Of a DNA stretch of 5,614 nucleotides, positions 1-5,464 are shown piece by piece. The translations under genes and the position numbers were made by a program. The notes under the pieces are model-generated. The model did not search any database. It was not told where the DNA came from and saw only the letters and a list, made by a program, of their open reading frames with translations. Origin of the DNA: Candidatus Peregrinibacteria bacterium RIFOXYB2_FULL_32_7 (GTDB lineage Bacteria > Patescibacteriota > Gracilibacteria > UBA1369 > GWF2-33-10); contig MFXJ01000028.1 of NCBI GenBank assembly GCA_001787465.1, positions 1 to 5,614 of the forward strand. The letters are read 5' to 3'. How positions within the stretch are numbered: position 1 is the stretch's first letter; each line of letters starts with the position of its first letter.

Positions 1-20
1 AATTCCTAGCCCTATTCGTG

Positions 21-233
21 CTAAATTTTCTGAAGGGACAGAGTCAATACGAAAATCACGGTTCCCTCTACCCAATTATTGTTTTTATATGCTTCGGCAA
101 GCTCTCGAAGGTCTTCAATATGAATTTCTCTTATCTGCGCCGCGATTAATAAATCTTTAGCATGTTGAATTATAGCTTCAGATATTTTTGTACGCTGATC
201 ATTCTTTTCTAATTGTTTTGTTTGATCTTCCAT
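21..233 (-). CDS. small protein of unknown function, possibly frameshifted
   Basis: I do not recognise this 70-residue protein. It starts at an ATG (233-231) and ends at a TAG (23-21). The first 55 residues are strongly charged and probably helical (MEDQTKQLEKNDQ, then a stretch containing EDLRELAEAYKNNNW). The last dozen residues (VIFVLTLSLQKI) are abruptly hydrophobic. A well-formed promoter (TTGACA-17-AATAAT) lies about 35 bases upstream, which supports a real transcript, but no Shine-Dalgarno sequence precedes the start. The -1 reading frame is open from about position 75 to the left edge and encodes a protein-like stretch (DFRIDSVPSENLARIGLGI). The true protein may therefore continue in that frame after a one-base loss near 61-66, which would make the hydrophobic tail an artefact. 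It is divergent from the ATP synthase operon and nothing links it to that function. Confidence 0.5.
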   Translation of the reverse strand: MEDQTKQLEKNDQRTKISEAIIQHAKDLLIAAQIREIHIEDLRELAEAYKNNNWVEGTVIFVLTLSLQKI

Positions 234-267
234 TTTTAGATTATTGGTAGTTTTTTACGAGAAATGA

Positions 268-296
268 ATTATTACAATTTTTTTTAATTATGTCAA
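268..296 (-). promoter_or_regulatory. sigma70-type promoter for the left-hand small gene
   Basis: Read on the - strand, a perfect -35 box TTGACA (296-291) is followed after exactly 17 bases by AATAAT (273-268), which matches the -10 consensus at five of six positions. The predicted start of transcription is near 261, giving a leader of roughly 27 bases before the ATG at 233. Boxes and spacing are seen directly; activity is inferred. Confidence 0.6.
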
Positions 297-308
297 AAAA
301 TTTCTCTA

Positions 309-337
309 TTGACTTTTTTATCGTCTATTTTTAAAAT
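309..337 (+). promoter_or_regulatory. sigma70-type promoter of the atp operon
   Basis: A -35 box TTGACT (309-314) is followed after exactly 17 bases by TAAAAT (332-337). Each box matches its consensus at five of six positions. The predicted start of transcription is near 344, leaving a leader of about 55 bases before the first gene at 401. It lies back to back with the - strand promoter; only 12 bases separate the two -35 boxes, so the two polymerases may compete or share an upstream regulator. No clear operator or leader hairpin is visible. Confidence 0.6.
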
Positions 338-400
338 CCTTTGGAGCTTGATTATAAAGAATAATTCGAATAGTATACTCCTACGCTTTAATTAGTTCTT

Positions 401-649
401 ATGAAAATAGAAAAAGATAAAGAAGAAAATAAAGATTATTACTTAAATCTTTTTAAATACGCTAAGTTAAAAATGACCGGATATACTGTAGCGATTACTT
501 TTGTTAATATAGCTGTATTTGGATACGTTGGCTCCAAAATTGATGAATATTTAAATACGAAGCCTGGATTCTTTATCGCTCTACTGGTCATTTCTTTTCC
601 AATAAGCCAATTTATAGTTTATAAAAAAATTAAAAATTTACTTAAATAA
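401..649 (+). CDS. AtpZ/AtpI-family F1Fo ATP synthase accessory membrane protein
   Basis: This 82-residue protein resembles the small ATPase_gene1 (AtpZ/AtpI-like) family that opens many atp operons. Members have been implicated in c-ring assembly and in Mg2+/Ca2+ handling; which applies here cannot be told. A charged, lysine-rich cytoplasmic N-terminus (1-25) is followed by two predicted membrane helices (about 26-44 and 57-74). Between them is the family's short loop with Gly-x3-Asp and a later Thr-Lys-Pro (GYVGSKIDEYLNTKPGF, 41-57). The basic C-terminus (KKIKNLLK) is probably cytoplasmic. The ATG at 401 is the only start that keeps the N-terminal region; no Shine-Dalgarno sequence precedes it. 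Its TAA overlaps the atpB ATG by one base (TAATG), which suggests translational coupling. The family call rests on size, topology, loop motif and position, so the choice between atpI and atpZ is left open. Confidence 0.8.
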   Translation: MKIEKDKEENKDYYLNLFKYAKLKMTGYTVAITFVNIAVFGYVGSKIDEYLNTKPGFFIALLVISFPISQFIVYKKIKNLLK

Positions 650-1509
650 TGTCAGAAGAAGAAACGGTTTTAGCCGAAAATCAAATTAACGAACAGTCGG
701 AAGTGAATGTTCAAAATAACGAAAGCCAAGGAGAAGAGCATTCAACTATTCACACGCCACCGATTCAACCGCCAGTTTTGTTTACAGCTGGGAATGTTCC
801 GATTAGCAATGCTTTAATGTCGAGTTTAATAGTTACTGTGCTTTTATTCGCGCTGATTTTTTATATGAAAAAAAGAATCAGCCTAGTACCGGGACGTCTG
901 CAATTGTTAATAGAAGGGATTATAAGTTTTTTCTATGATAAACTAGTTGATGTTTATGGTGATCCCAAACTTGCAAAAAGACATGCGGCGATTATTATGA
1001 GTTTTTTCTTTTTTATTTTTATCGCTAATCAATTGCCACTTTTGCCTTTGATGCATAGTTTGAAATGGGAAGGAGATATCCATTTCACGCGTCCGCCTTC
1101 TTCACATCTTTCATTTACTTTAGCCTTAGCAATTACGTCGCTTTTTTTAGCTCATTTTATTGGAATACTTCATCATAAATTTGGGCATATTGATAAATAT
1201 ATTAGAATCACGCCTTTACTTAAAATCAGGTCTTTAAAAGATATACCAAATGCATTGTTTGAAGTTTTTTTTGGTTTACTTGAATTAGTTGGAGAATTTG
1301 CTAAGATCTTGTCGCTTTCCGCTCGTCTCTTTGGCAATATATTCGCGCATGAAATTATTGTCGCAGTAATTGTCGGAATTTCGTTTTTCACGCAATTTTT
1401 TGCTCCAATTCCATTTTATATACTTGGAGTATTCGTTGGCTTCGTGCAGGCGGCAGTTTTCTCTATGCTGACAATGTCTTATCTTACGACTCAAACGAAA
1501 GGACATTAA
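649..1509 (+). CDS. atpB: ATP synthase Fo subunit a
   Basis: Subunit a is the membrane stator protein that supplies the two ion half-channels next to the c-ring. This 286-residue copy has the diagnostic helix LSLSARLFGNIFAHEII (221-237), with the essential arginine at Arg226 (Arg210 in E. coli) and Asn230. The last helix carries the conserved glutamine Gln267 (E. coli Gln252) in GFVQAAVFSMLTMSYL. Five or six membrane helices can be placed from about residue 52 onward. The first 45 residues are acidic and Asn/Gln-rich, ending in a proline-rich stretch (HTPPIQPPV), and look disordered. Other oddities: the usual Asp-x-Asn before the LALA helix is His153-x-Ser155, and the residue after Ala233 is His234, followed by Glu235. 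The position of E. coli His245 is Gly260. The start overlaps the upstream stop (TAATG), so translation is probably coupled. Identification is certain; channel effects are inference. Confidence 0.97.
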   Translation: MSEEETVLAENQINEQSEVNVQNNESQGEEHSTIHTPPIQPPVLFTAGNVPISNALMSSLIVTVLLFALIFYMKKRISLVPGRLQLLIEGIISFFYDKLVDVYGDPKLAKRHAAIIMSFFFFIFIANQLPLLPLMHSLKWEGDIHFTRPPSSHLSFTLALAITSLFLAHFIGILHHKFGHIDKYIRITPLLKIRSLKDIPNALFEVFFGLLELVGEFAKILSLSARLFGNIFAHEIIVAVIVGISFFTQFFAPIPFYILGVFVGFVQAAVFSMLTMSYLTTQTKGH

Positions 1510-1562
1510 AAAAATTAAATTTTAAATTTCCCCTAATATTTTAATTCTTAACTTTTATTATT
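1510..1562 (+). promoter_or_regulatory. U-rich leader upstream of atpE, possible translation enhancer
   Basis: This 53-base gap is one of the two longest spacers inside the operon and precedes the gene whose product is needed in most copies. It has no Shine-Dalgarno sequence. From about 1533 the transcript is dominated by U and A up to the ATG. In E. coli a U-rich element upstream of atpE is known to raise translation of the c subunit; a similar role here is inferred from position and composition only. The left half (1510-1530) is an AAATT/TTTAAATTT-type tract like those at other junctions. Confidence 0.3.
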
Positions 1563-1793
1563 ATGGAAATTGCAGTTGTGAAAGCCTTAGCGGCTGGTAT
1601 TTGTATGGCTATCGGTACTATTGCTCCTGCTTTTGGAGAAGCAATGATTGCTTCAAAAGGCTTGGAATCAATGGCTAGAAATCCGCAAGTAGCTGACAAA
1701 CTTTTTACAAGTATGTTGGTAGCTATGGCTTTAGTTGAAGCTATTGCGATTTACGCTTTAGTTGTTTCTTTGATAGTACTTTTCGTACTTTAA
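1563..1793 (+). CDS. atpE: ATP synthase Fo subunit c (rotor ring proteolipid)
   Basis: This 76-residue helical hairpin is the monomer of the rotor c-ring. Helix 1 spans about 5-35, the polar cytoplasmic loop is Ala38-Arg39-Asn40-Pro41 (the usual Arg-Gln-Pro with Asn for Gln), and helix 2 spans about 47-75. The ion-carrying carboxylate is Glu59 in ALVEAIAIY. A gap-free alignment to the Ilyobacter tartaricus c subunit, anchored on the loop arginine, puts Glu26 at the Gln32 position, so each ion site may hold two carboxylates, as described for Fusobacterium nucleatum. However, Ser66 and Thr67 of the sodium site become Ala60 and Ile61; Tyr70 is kept as Tyr64. The glycine packing motif GxGPGxG appears as TIAPAFG (19-25). 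The missing serine favours proton coupling, but this is inference. The ATG at 1563 gives a normal length; no Shine-Dalgarno sequence is present. Confidence 0.97.
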   Translation: MEIAVVKALAAGICMAIGTIAPAFGEAMIASKGLESMARNPQVADKLFTSMLVAMALVEAIAIYALVVSLIVLFVL

Positions 1794-1816
1794 TAATTTT
1801 TTAAAATTTTTTCACT

Positions 1817-2314
1817 ATGGAGAGTTTATCTCTTTTAGGCATAGACTTTTGGAGTGTTTTTCTATACATTTTTAATTTTGGATTAATTTTGTTTGTTGTT
1901 TGGAAATTTTTTACTAATCCGATTATTGAAACTATAGATAAACGTCGTAATCAAATAAAAAATAATATAGAAGAAGCTGATAAATTAAAAAATGAATTAG
2001 CAAAGCAGAAAGAAATGATGGAAAAAGAAAAAGAAGTAATTAGATTAGAAATGGAGGATCAAATGAATGAACTTAGAAAAGATTTAGAAAAGAAAAGAAA
2101 AGATGCCGAAGCAGAAATAGAGGCTCAAAGGAATAAAATGATTGAAGAGGTAAGAAGAGCAATAGAAGAACAAAAGAAATCAATAAAAGATGATGTAAAA
2201 AAAGATATGATTGAGATGGTTCAGAGAATGGTTCTTTATATTGTTTCTAATAAAATTCCGCAGGACATTGTTCGATCAAGCGTTAATGAAGCGTGGGAAA
2301 TTTATAAAAAATAA
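1817..2314 (+). CDS. atpF: ATP synthase Fo subunit b (peripheral stalk)
   Basis: Subunit b anchors the stator: its N-terminal helix sits beside subunit a and its long coiled coil runs up the side of F1 to delta. This copy is 165 residues, normal for the family. Residues 1-11 are short and periplasm-facing, the single membrane helix is about 12-32 (FWSVFLYIFNFGLILFVVWKFF region), and it is followed by the typical NPIIETIDKRRNQI segment (34-47). Residues 48-140 are an uninterrupted, highly charged Lys/Glu-rich coiled coil. The C-terminal part (about 140-165, YIVSNKIPQDIVRSSVNEAW) is the delta-binding end. It sits 23 bases after atpE and 7 bases before atpH. The coding strand of the coiled coil is very purine-rich, a consequence of Lys and Glu codons. 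Only one b-type gene is seen, so the stalk is probably a homodimer. No Shine-Dalgarno sequence precedes the ATG. Confidence 0.95.
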   Translation: MESLSLLGIDFWSVFLYIFNFGLILFVVWKFFTNPIIETIDKRRNQIKNNIEEADKLKNELAKQKEMMEKEKEVIRLEMEDQMNELRKDLEKKRKDAEAEIEAQRNKMIEEVRRAIEEQKKSIKDDVKKDMIEMVQRMVLYIVSNKIPQDIVRSSVNEAWEIYKK

Positions 2315-2321
2315 AATTTTC

Positions 2322-2996
2322 ATGTTAAAAACATTAGGATTATCGGTGATCAGAGATTTTGTTTTTTTTCTTAAGAGAGAAAAAGATTTTTTTGAAAAAT
2401 CAAATACTGATCGTGAAAATTTAATTATTAGTCATTTTTTAGATAAATATCCAAAAATTTTTAAAGAATATTTATTAAAAATTTCTGAAAAAGAGTTTTT
2501 AGAAGATTTGCTTAATTTAGTGAAGTTTTTGAAAAATAAAGAAGTTAAAGCAGATAATAATTTTTTAAATTCTTTAGCTTCTTATATTGCGTATGATTTA
2601 ACTTTTATTGTTGATCGTTTATCAAACGACTTTTTCTTTGCTGATTTAAATGAAAGACAAAAAGTTTTACAAGAATTTTTTGATACAAAATCATATTTTT
2701 CAATTGCGGTTATGGAAATGATTGCTTTTTCCACTTATCAAGAATTAAATGAAAAAATTTATAAAAGTTTAAATTTATTAAAAGAATCAGCTTTAGTTGT
2801 TATTCAAAGTCCTTTGGAAGTAAATAGTGAAACAAAAAGTGTAATTAGAGAATATTTTTTAGAAAAAAAACCTTATAGTCAAACAGAATTTCGTATTAAT
2901 AAAGAAATTATTGGGGGTATTAGAATTTTTTGTGATGGTTACGTAGCTGACTGTTCTTGGATGTCAAAAATTCAAAATTTAAAATTTAAAATTTAA
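2322..2996 (+). CDS. atpH: ATP synthase F1 subunit delta, long and diverged
   Basis: Delta joins the b stalk to the top of the alpha/beta head. I place the start at the ATG at 2322, 7 bases after the atpF stop. The frame is open further upstream, from an ATG at 2211, but that extension would lie inside atpF and encode an unlikely basic leader. The resulting protein is 224 residues, against roughly 175-185 in most bacteria. The C-terminal domain is recognisable: ALVVIQSPLEVNSET (157-171), then INKEIIGGIRI (192-202), then Asp210 and Ser212, matching the delta/OSCP pattern of a hydrophobic strand, Ile-Gly-Gly and Asp-x-Ser. The N-terminal 150 residues are helical and rich in Phe, Lys, Leu and Glu but show no clear match to the usual six-helix domain. 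Base composition is visibly more AT-rich than in atpA or atpB. The last codons, ending NLKFKI, are made from the AAAATTT heptad tract that runs on past the stop. Confidence 0.85.
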   Translation: MLKTLGLSVIRDFVFFLKREKDFFEKSNTDRENLIISHFLDKYPKIFKEYLLKISEKEFLEDLLNLVKFLKNKEVKADNNFLNSLASYIAYDLTFIVDRLSNDFFFADLNERQKVLQEFFDTKSYFSIAVMEMIAFSTYQELNEKIYKSLNLLKESALVVIQSPLEVNSETKSVIREYFLEKKPYSQTEFRINKEIIGGIRIFCDGYVADCSWMSKIQNLKFKI

Positions 2997-3001
2997 AATT
3001 T
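2967..3001. repeat. five tandem A/T heptads across the atpH end and atpH-atpA gap
   Basis: One AAAATTC (2967-2973) is followed by four exact AAAATTT units (2974-3001), then ATATA and the atpA ATG at 3007. The tract contains the last nine codons of atpH and its TAA stop, so the repeat sets the C-terminal residues of delta. A similar, less regular tract stands before atpD. The repeat is seen directly; its role (unstructured ribosome landing site, spacer expansion) is unknown. Confidence 0.85.
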
Positions 3002-3006
3002 ATATA

Positions 3007-4512
3007 ATGTCTACAGAAACTTTAAACTCATTTTTAGAAAGTATCGAACAAGCATTTTTCACCCAGGAAGAAAAAAAAGCTGGAGATGGTAAATATGGAA
3101 TGATTGGCTCATATAAAGATGGAGTTATTGAAATTAAAGGATTGCATGGACTTAGGATGGGTGAAATTGTCAGTGTCCAAGGTACTGATATTCAAGCTTT
3201 AGTGATGAATTTGGAGAAAGATGTTACTTATGCGATTGTTTTACAATCAGGTAAAGATGTAAAAGAAGGATTGCTTGTTGAATCCAAAGGAGACTCTTTG
3301 AGTATGCCGGTTTCTGATGAAATAATAGGCAGAGTAGTTGATTCGCTTGGTAAGCCGATTGATGGACATGGAAATATAAAAGTAGACAAGAGATATCCTC
3401 ATGAAAAGATTGCTCCTGGCGTTATGGCTAGAAAATCAGTACATCAGCCGGTGCAAACTGGTATAGTGGCTATTGACGCTTTGATTCCTATTGGAAGAGG
3501 ACAAAGAGAACTTATTATTGGGGATCGTCAGACTGGTAAAACTACTGTGGCTATTGATACAATTTTGAATCAAAAAGGACAGAATATGATTTGTGTTTAT
3601 GTAGCGATAGGACAACGAGAAGCTAGAACAGCTAATATTTATCATTCTTTAAAAGAAAAAGGCGCTTTGGATTACAGCGTCATAGTTTCAGCGCCGGCGG
3701 CATCTTCTGCGGTGATGCAATTCTTGGCCCCTTATGCTGGATGCGCGATTGCTGAATATTTTATGGATCAAGGTAAAGATGTTTTAATTGTTTATGATGA
3801 TTTATCAAAACATGCGGTTGCTTATCGCGAAATGTCACTTTTGCTTCGTCGACCTCCTGGACGCGAGGCTTATCCCGGTGATGTATTTTATTTACATTCA
3901 AGATTACTAGAAAGAGCGGCCAAACTTAGTGACAAAAATGGTGGTGGCAGTATTACAGCTCTTCCAATTATTGAGACTCAAGCTGGCGATGTGTCTGCCT
4001 ATATTCCAACTAACGTAATTTCGATTACTGACGGACAAATATTTTTGGATACTGATCTTTTTAATAGAGGTGTTAAGCCAGCTATTAGTGTAGGTATTTC
4101 TGTTTCTCGTGTTGGTGGAGCGGCTCAGACAAAAATCGTTAAAAAAACCGCTGGTACGATGAAACTGGAACTTGCTTCTTATTATGAACTTGAAGCTTTT
4201 TCACAGTTTGCTTCTGATTTGGATGAAAATACCAAAAAAGCTCTTATTAGAGGAAAAAGAATTGTTGAAAGTTTAAAACAAAAACAAGGTAGTCCATATT
4301 CTTTATGGCAAGAAGTATTTATTATTTGGGCCGCTACAAAAGGTTATTTAGATGTCATAGAAGAAAAAGAAATAACTAAAAAAATCGCGCAATTATTAAT
4401 TTCTGCAGAAATTAATCAAAAAGATTTGATAGAAAAAATTATGGATAAAAAAGAATTAAGCGATGATGTTAAGGAAGGATTAGATTGCGCTTTGAAGAAA
4501 TTTTTTAGTTAA
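3007..4512 (+). CDS. atpA: ATP synthase F1 subunit alpha
   Basis: Alpha forms the non-catalytic nucleotide-binding positions of the alpha3beta3 head. This 501-residue protein is normal in length and highly conserved. The N-terminal segment (1-24) is a probable amphipathic helix that would bind delta. It is followed by the beta-barrel domain (to about 95) and the nucleotide-binding domain with the P-loop GDRQTGKT (172-179) and Walker B strand VLIVYDD (259-265). The segment LLLRRPPGREAYPGDVFYLH (278-297) is typical of alpha. The arginine that reaches into the catalytic site is Arg368 in SVSRVGGAAQ. In the family signature the usual Asn after Pro-Ala-Ile is a serine (PAISVGISVS, 358-367). The C-terminal helical domain runs from about 385. 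It starts 10 bases after atpH, directly after the heptad tract, with no Shine-Dalgarno sequence. Identification is certain. Confidence 0.99.
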   Translation: MSTETLNSFLESIEQAFFTQEEKKAGDGKYGMIGSYKDGVIEIKGLHGLRMGEIVSVQGTDIQALVMNLEKDVTYAIVLQSGKDVKEGLLVESKGDSLSMPVSDEIIGRVVDSLGKPIDGHGNIKVDKRYPHEKIAPGVMARKSVHQPVQTGIVAIDALIPIGRGQRELIIGDRQTGKTTVAIDTILNQKGQNMICVYVAIGQREARTANIYHSLKEKGALDYSVIVSAPAASSAVMQFLAPYAGCAIAEYFMDQGKDVLIVYDDLSKHAVAYREMSLLLRRPPGREAYPGDVFYLHSRLLERAAKLSDKNGGGSITALPIIETQAGDVSAYIPTNVISITDGQIFLDTDLFNRGVKPAISVGISVSRVGGAAQTKIVKKTAGTMKLELASYYELEAFSQFASDLDENTKKALIRGKRIVESLKQKQGSPYSLWQEVFIIWAATKGYLDVIEEKEITKKIAQLLISAEINQKDLIEKIMDKKELSDDVKEGLDCALKKFFS

Positions 4513-4517
4513 GAAAT

Positions 4518-4543
4518 AATTCGTGATTTATTAATTCATAATT
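4518..4543. repeat. imperfect direct repeat in the atpA-atpG spacer
   Basis: AATTCGTGATT (4518-4528) and AATTCATAATT (4533-4543) match at 9 of 11 positions, 15 bases apart, within the 39-base gap before atpG. This is a second style of A/T spacer, distinct from the AAAATTT heptads. No hairpin or terminator is evident. Two copies in AT-rich DNA could be chance. Confidence 0.35.
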
Positions 4544-4551
4544 AAAAAAAC

Positions 4552-5457
4552 TTGTCTGGAAATTTACTGACAATTCGGAAGAAGATTAAATCTGTCAAAA
4601 ATACTCGCAAGATCACTAAAGCGATGCAGTTGGTGGCGGCGAGTAAAATGAAACAATTTCAAAGAAAAGCATTAAGCGCTAGATCTTATGCTAAAGATCT
4701 ACTTAAAATTTTACATAATAATTTATCAGATTTAGGTAAAAGTATTCTTACTGAAGAAAGAGAAAGCGGAAAAATCTTATTTATATTATATACATCTGAT
4801 AAAGGGCTTTGTGGCGCTCTTAATGCCCGTATGATTAGAGGACTTTTTGATAGTTCTAAATGGAAGAATTTGTCCAAAGAAGAAAAACTTTTAATTACTA
4901 TTGGTAAAAAAAGTTATGATTATGCGCGATATAATAAGATTCATGTTGCCAAGAGTTTTAAATCTTTAAATGAAAATATGCAGGCAATTGACGCGCTTGA
5001 AATTGTTGATTTGATTATAAATTTTTGGAAGGAACAAGAAATAAAAGAAGTAATTATGGTATCTCCTCACTACAAAAGTCCGATTGTATTTTATCCGGTA
5101 ATGAAGACTTATTTGCCGTTTTCAGAAGATATGATCGAAAGGCACGTTTCCGCAGAAGAGATTGCTGAAGGCAAAGAAAGAAAAAAAGATATTTTTACTA
5201 AAGAAGAATATATGATTTTTGAACCAAGCAAAGAAGATTTTCGAGATGCTTTATTGCAACAAGTAGTGCAAACTTTGTTTACGCAATCTTTTTATGAATT
5301 AAAAGCTTCAGAATATTCAAGCCGAATGATGGCAATGCAAAGCGCTACCGATGCCGCAGATGAAATGGTTGATAAGTTGACTTTATCTTTGAATAAAGCC
5401 AGACAAGCGATAATTACGCAGGAAATTGCGGAAATTGTTGGAGGAGCGATGGCTTAA
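4552..5457 (+). CDS. atpG: ATP synthase F1 subunit gamma (central shaft)
   Basis: Gamma is the rotating shaft that links the c-ring to the alpha3beta3 head. This 301-residue copy begins at a TTG (4552-4554), the only non-ATG start in the operon. The choice is firm because the conserved N-terminal helix begins at once (TIRKKIKSVKNTRKITKAMQ, 7-26), an in-frame TAA lies nine bases upstream (4543-4545), and the next ATG (Met25) would remove half of that helix. Other landmarks are LYTSDKGLCGALNARM (79-94), central to the Rossmann-like domain, and the C-terminal helix ending ITQEIAEIVGGAMA (288-301), which fits the gamma family signature. The 301 residues slightly exceed the common 285-295; the extra length may lie in the charged stretch around 195-220. 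It sits 39 bases after atpA. The TTG start without a Shine-Dalgarno sequence may lower output relative to alpha and beta, which fits a 3:3:1 complex, but that is inference. Confidence 0.97.
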   Translation: MSGNLLTIRKKIKSVKNTRKITKAMQLVAASKMKQFQRKALSARSYAKDLLKILHNNLSDLGKSILTEERESGKILFILYTSDKGLCGALNARMIRGLFDSSKWKNLSKEEKLLITIGKKSYDYARYNKIHVAKSFKSLNENMQAIDALEIVDLIINFWKEQEIKEVIMVSPHYKSPIVFYPVMKTYLPFSEDMIERHVSAEEIAEGKERKKDIFTKEEYMIFEPSKEDFRDALLQQVVQTLFTQSFYELKASEYSSRMMAMQSATDAADEMVDKLTLSLNKARQAIITQEIAEIVGGAMA

Positions 5458-5464
5458 AAAATGA

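Noticed and set aside
348..379. A second possible operon promoter: TTGATT (348-353) with TAGTAT (371-376) or TATACT (374-379), including the palindrome AGTATACT (372-379).
   Set aside because: The pairings give either weaker boxes at 17 bases or a good -10 at a poor 20-base spacing, and the 309-337 promoter is clearly better. The short palindrome is weak evidence for an operator in AT-rich DNA.
1173..1506. Two - strand open frames (1173-1391 and 1285-1506) of about 70 codons inside atpB.
   Set aside because: They lie entirely opposite a conserved gene and their predicted proteins resemble nothing. They are shadow frames.
1510..1545. AT-rich inverted sequence (AAATTT/AAATTT type) after atpB considered as a terminator.
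   Set aside because: No GC-paired stem is present, and the operon continues with the c subunit gene, so a terminator is unlikely.
2211..2321. In-frame upstream extension of atpH starting at an ATG at 2211.
   Set aside because: The added 37 residues would be read from the conserved 3' end of atpF in another frame and show no family similarity. The ATG at 2322 fits the operon spacing.
3436..3645. - strand open frame of 69 codons inside atpA.
   Set aside because: It overlaps the P-loop region of atpA and its Ser/Asn-rich translation is typical of an antisense shadow.
4686..4877. - strand open frame of 63 codons inside atpG.
   Set aside because: It is fully inside a conserved gene with no promoter or start signal of its own.
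401..5457. Possible alternative genetic code with TGA as glycine, as in some Candidate Phyla Radiation lineages.
   Set aside because: The conserved subunits read through at full length with GGN glycine codons and no in-frame TGA, and all complete operon genes end in TAA, so the standard bacterial code suffices.
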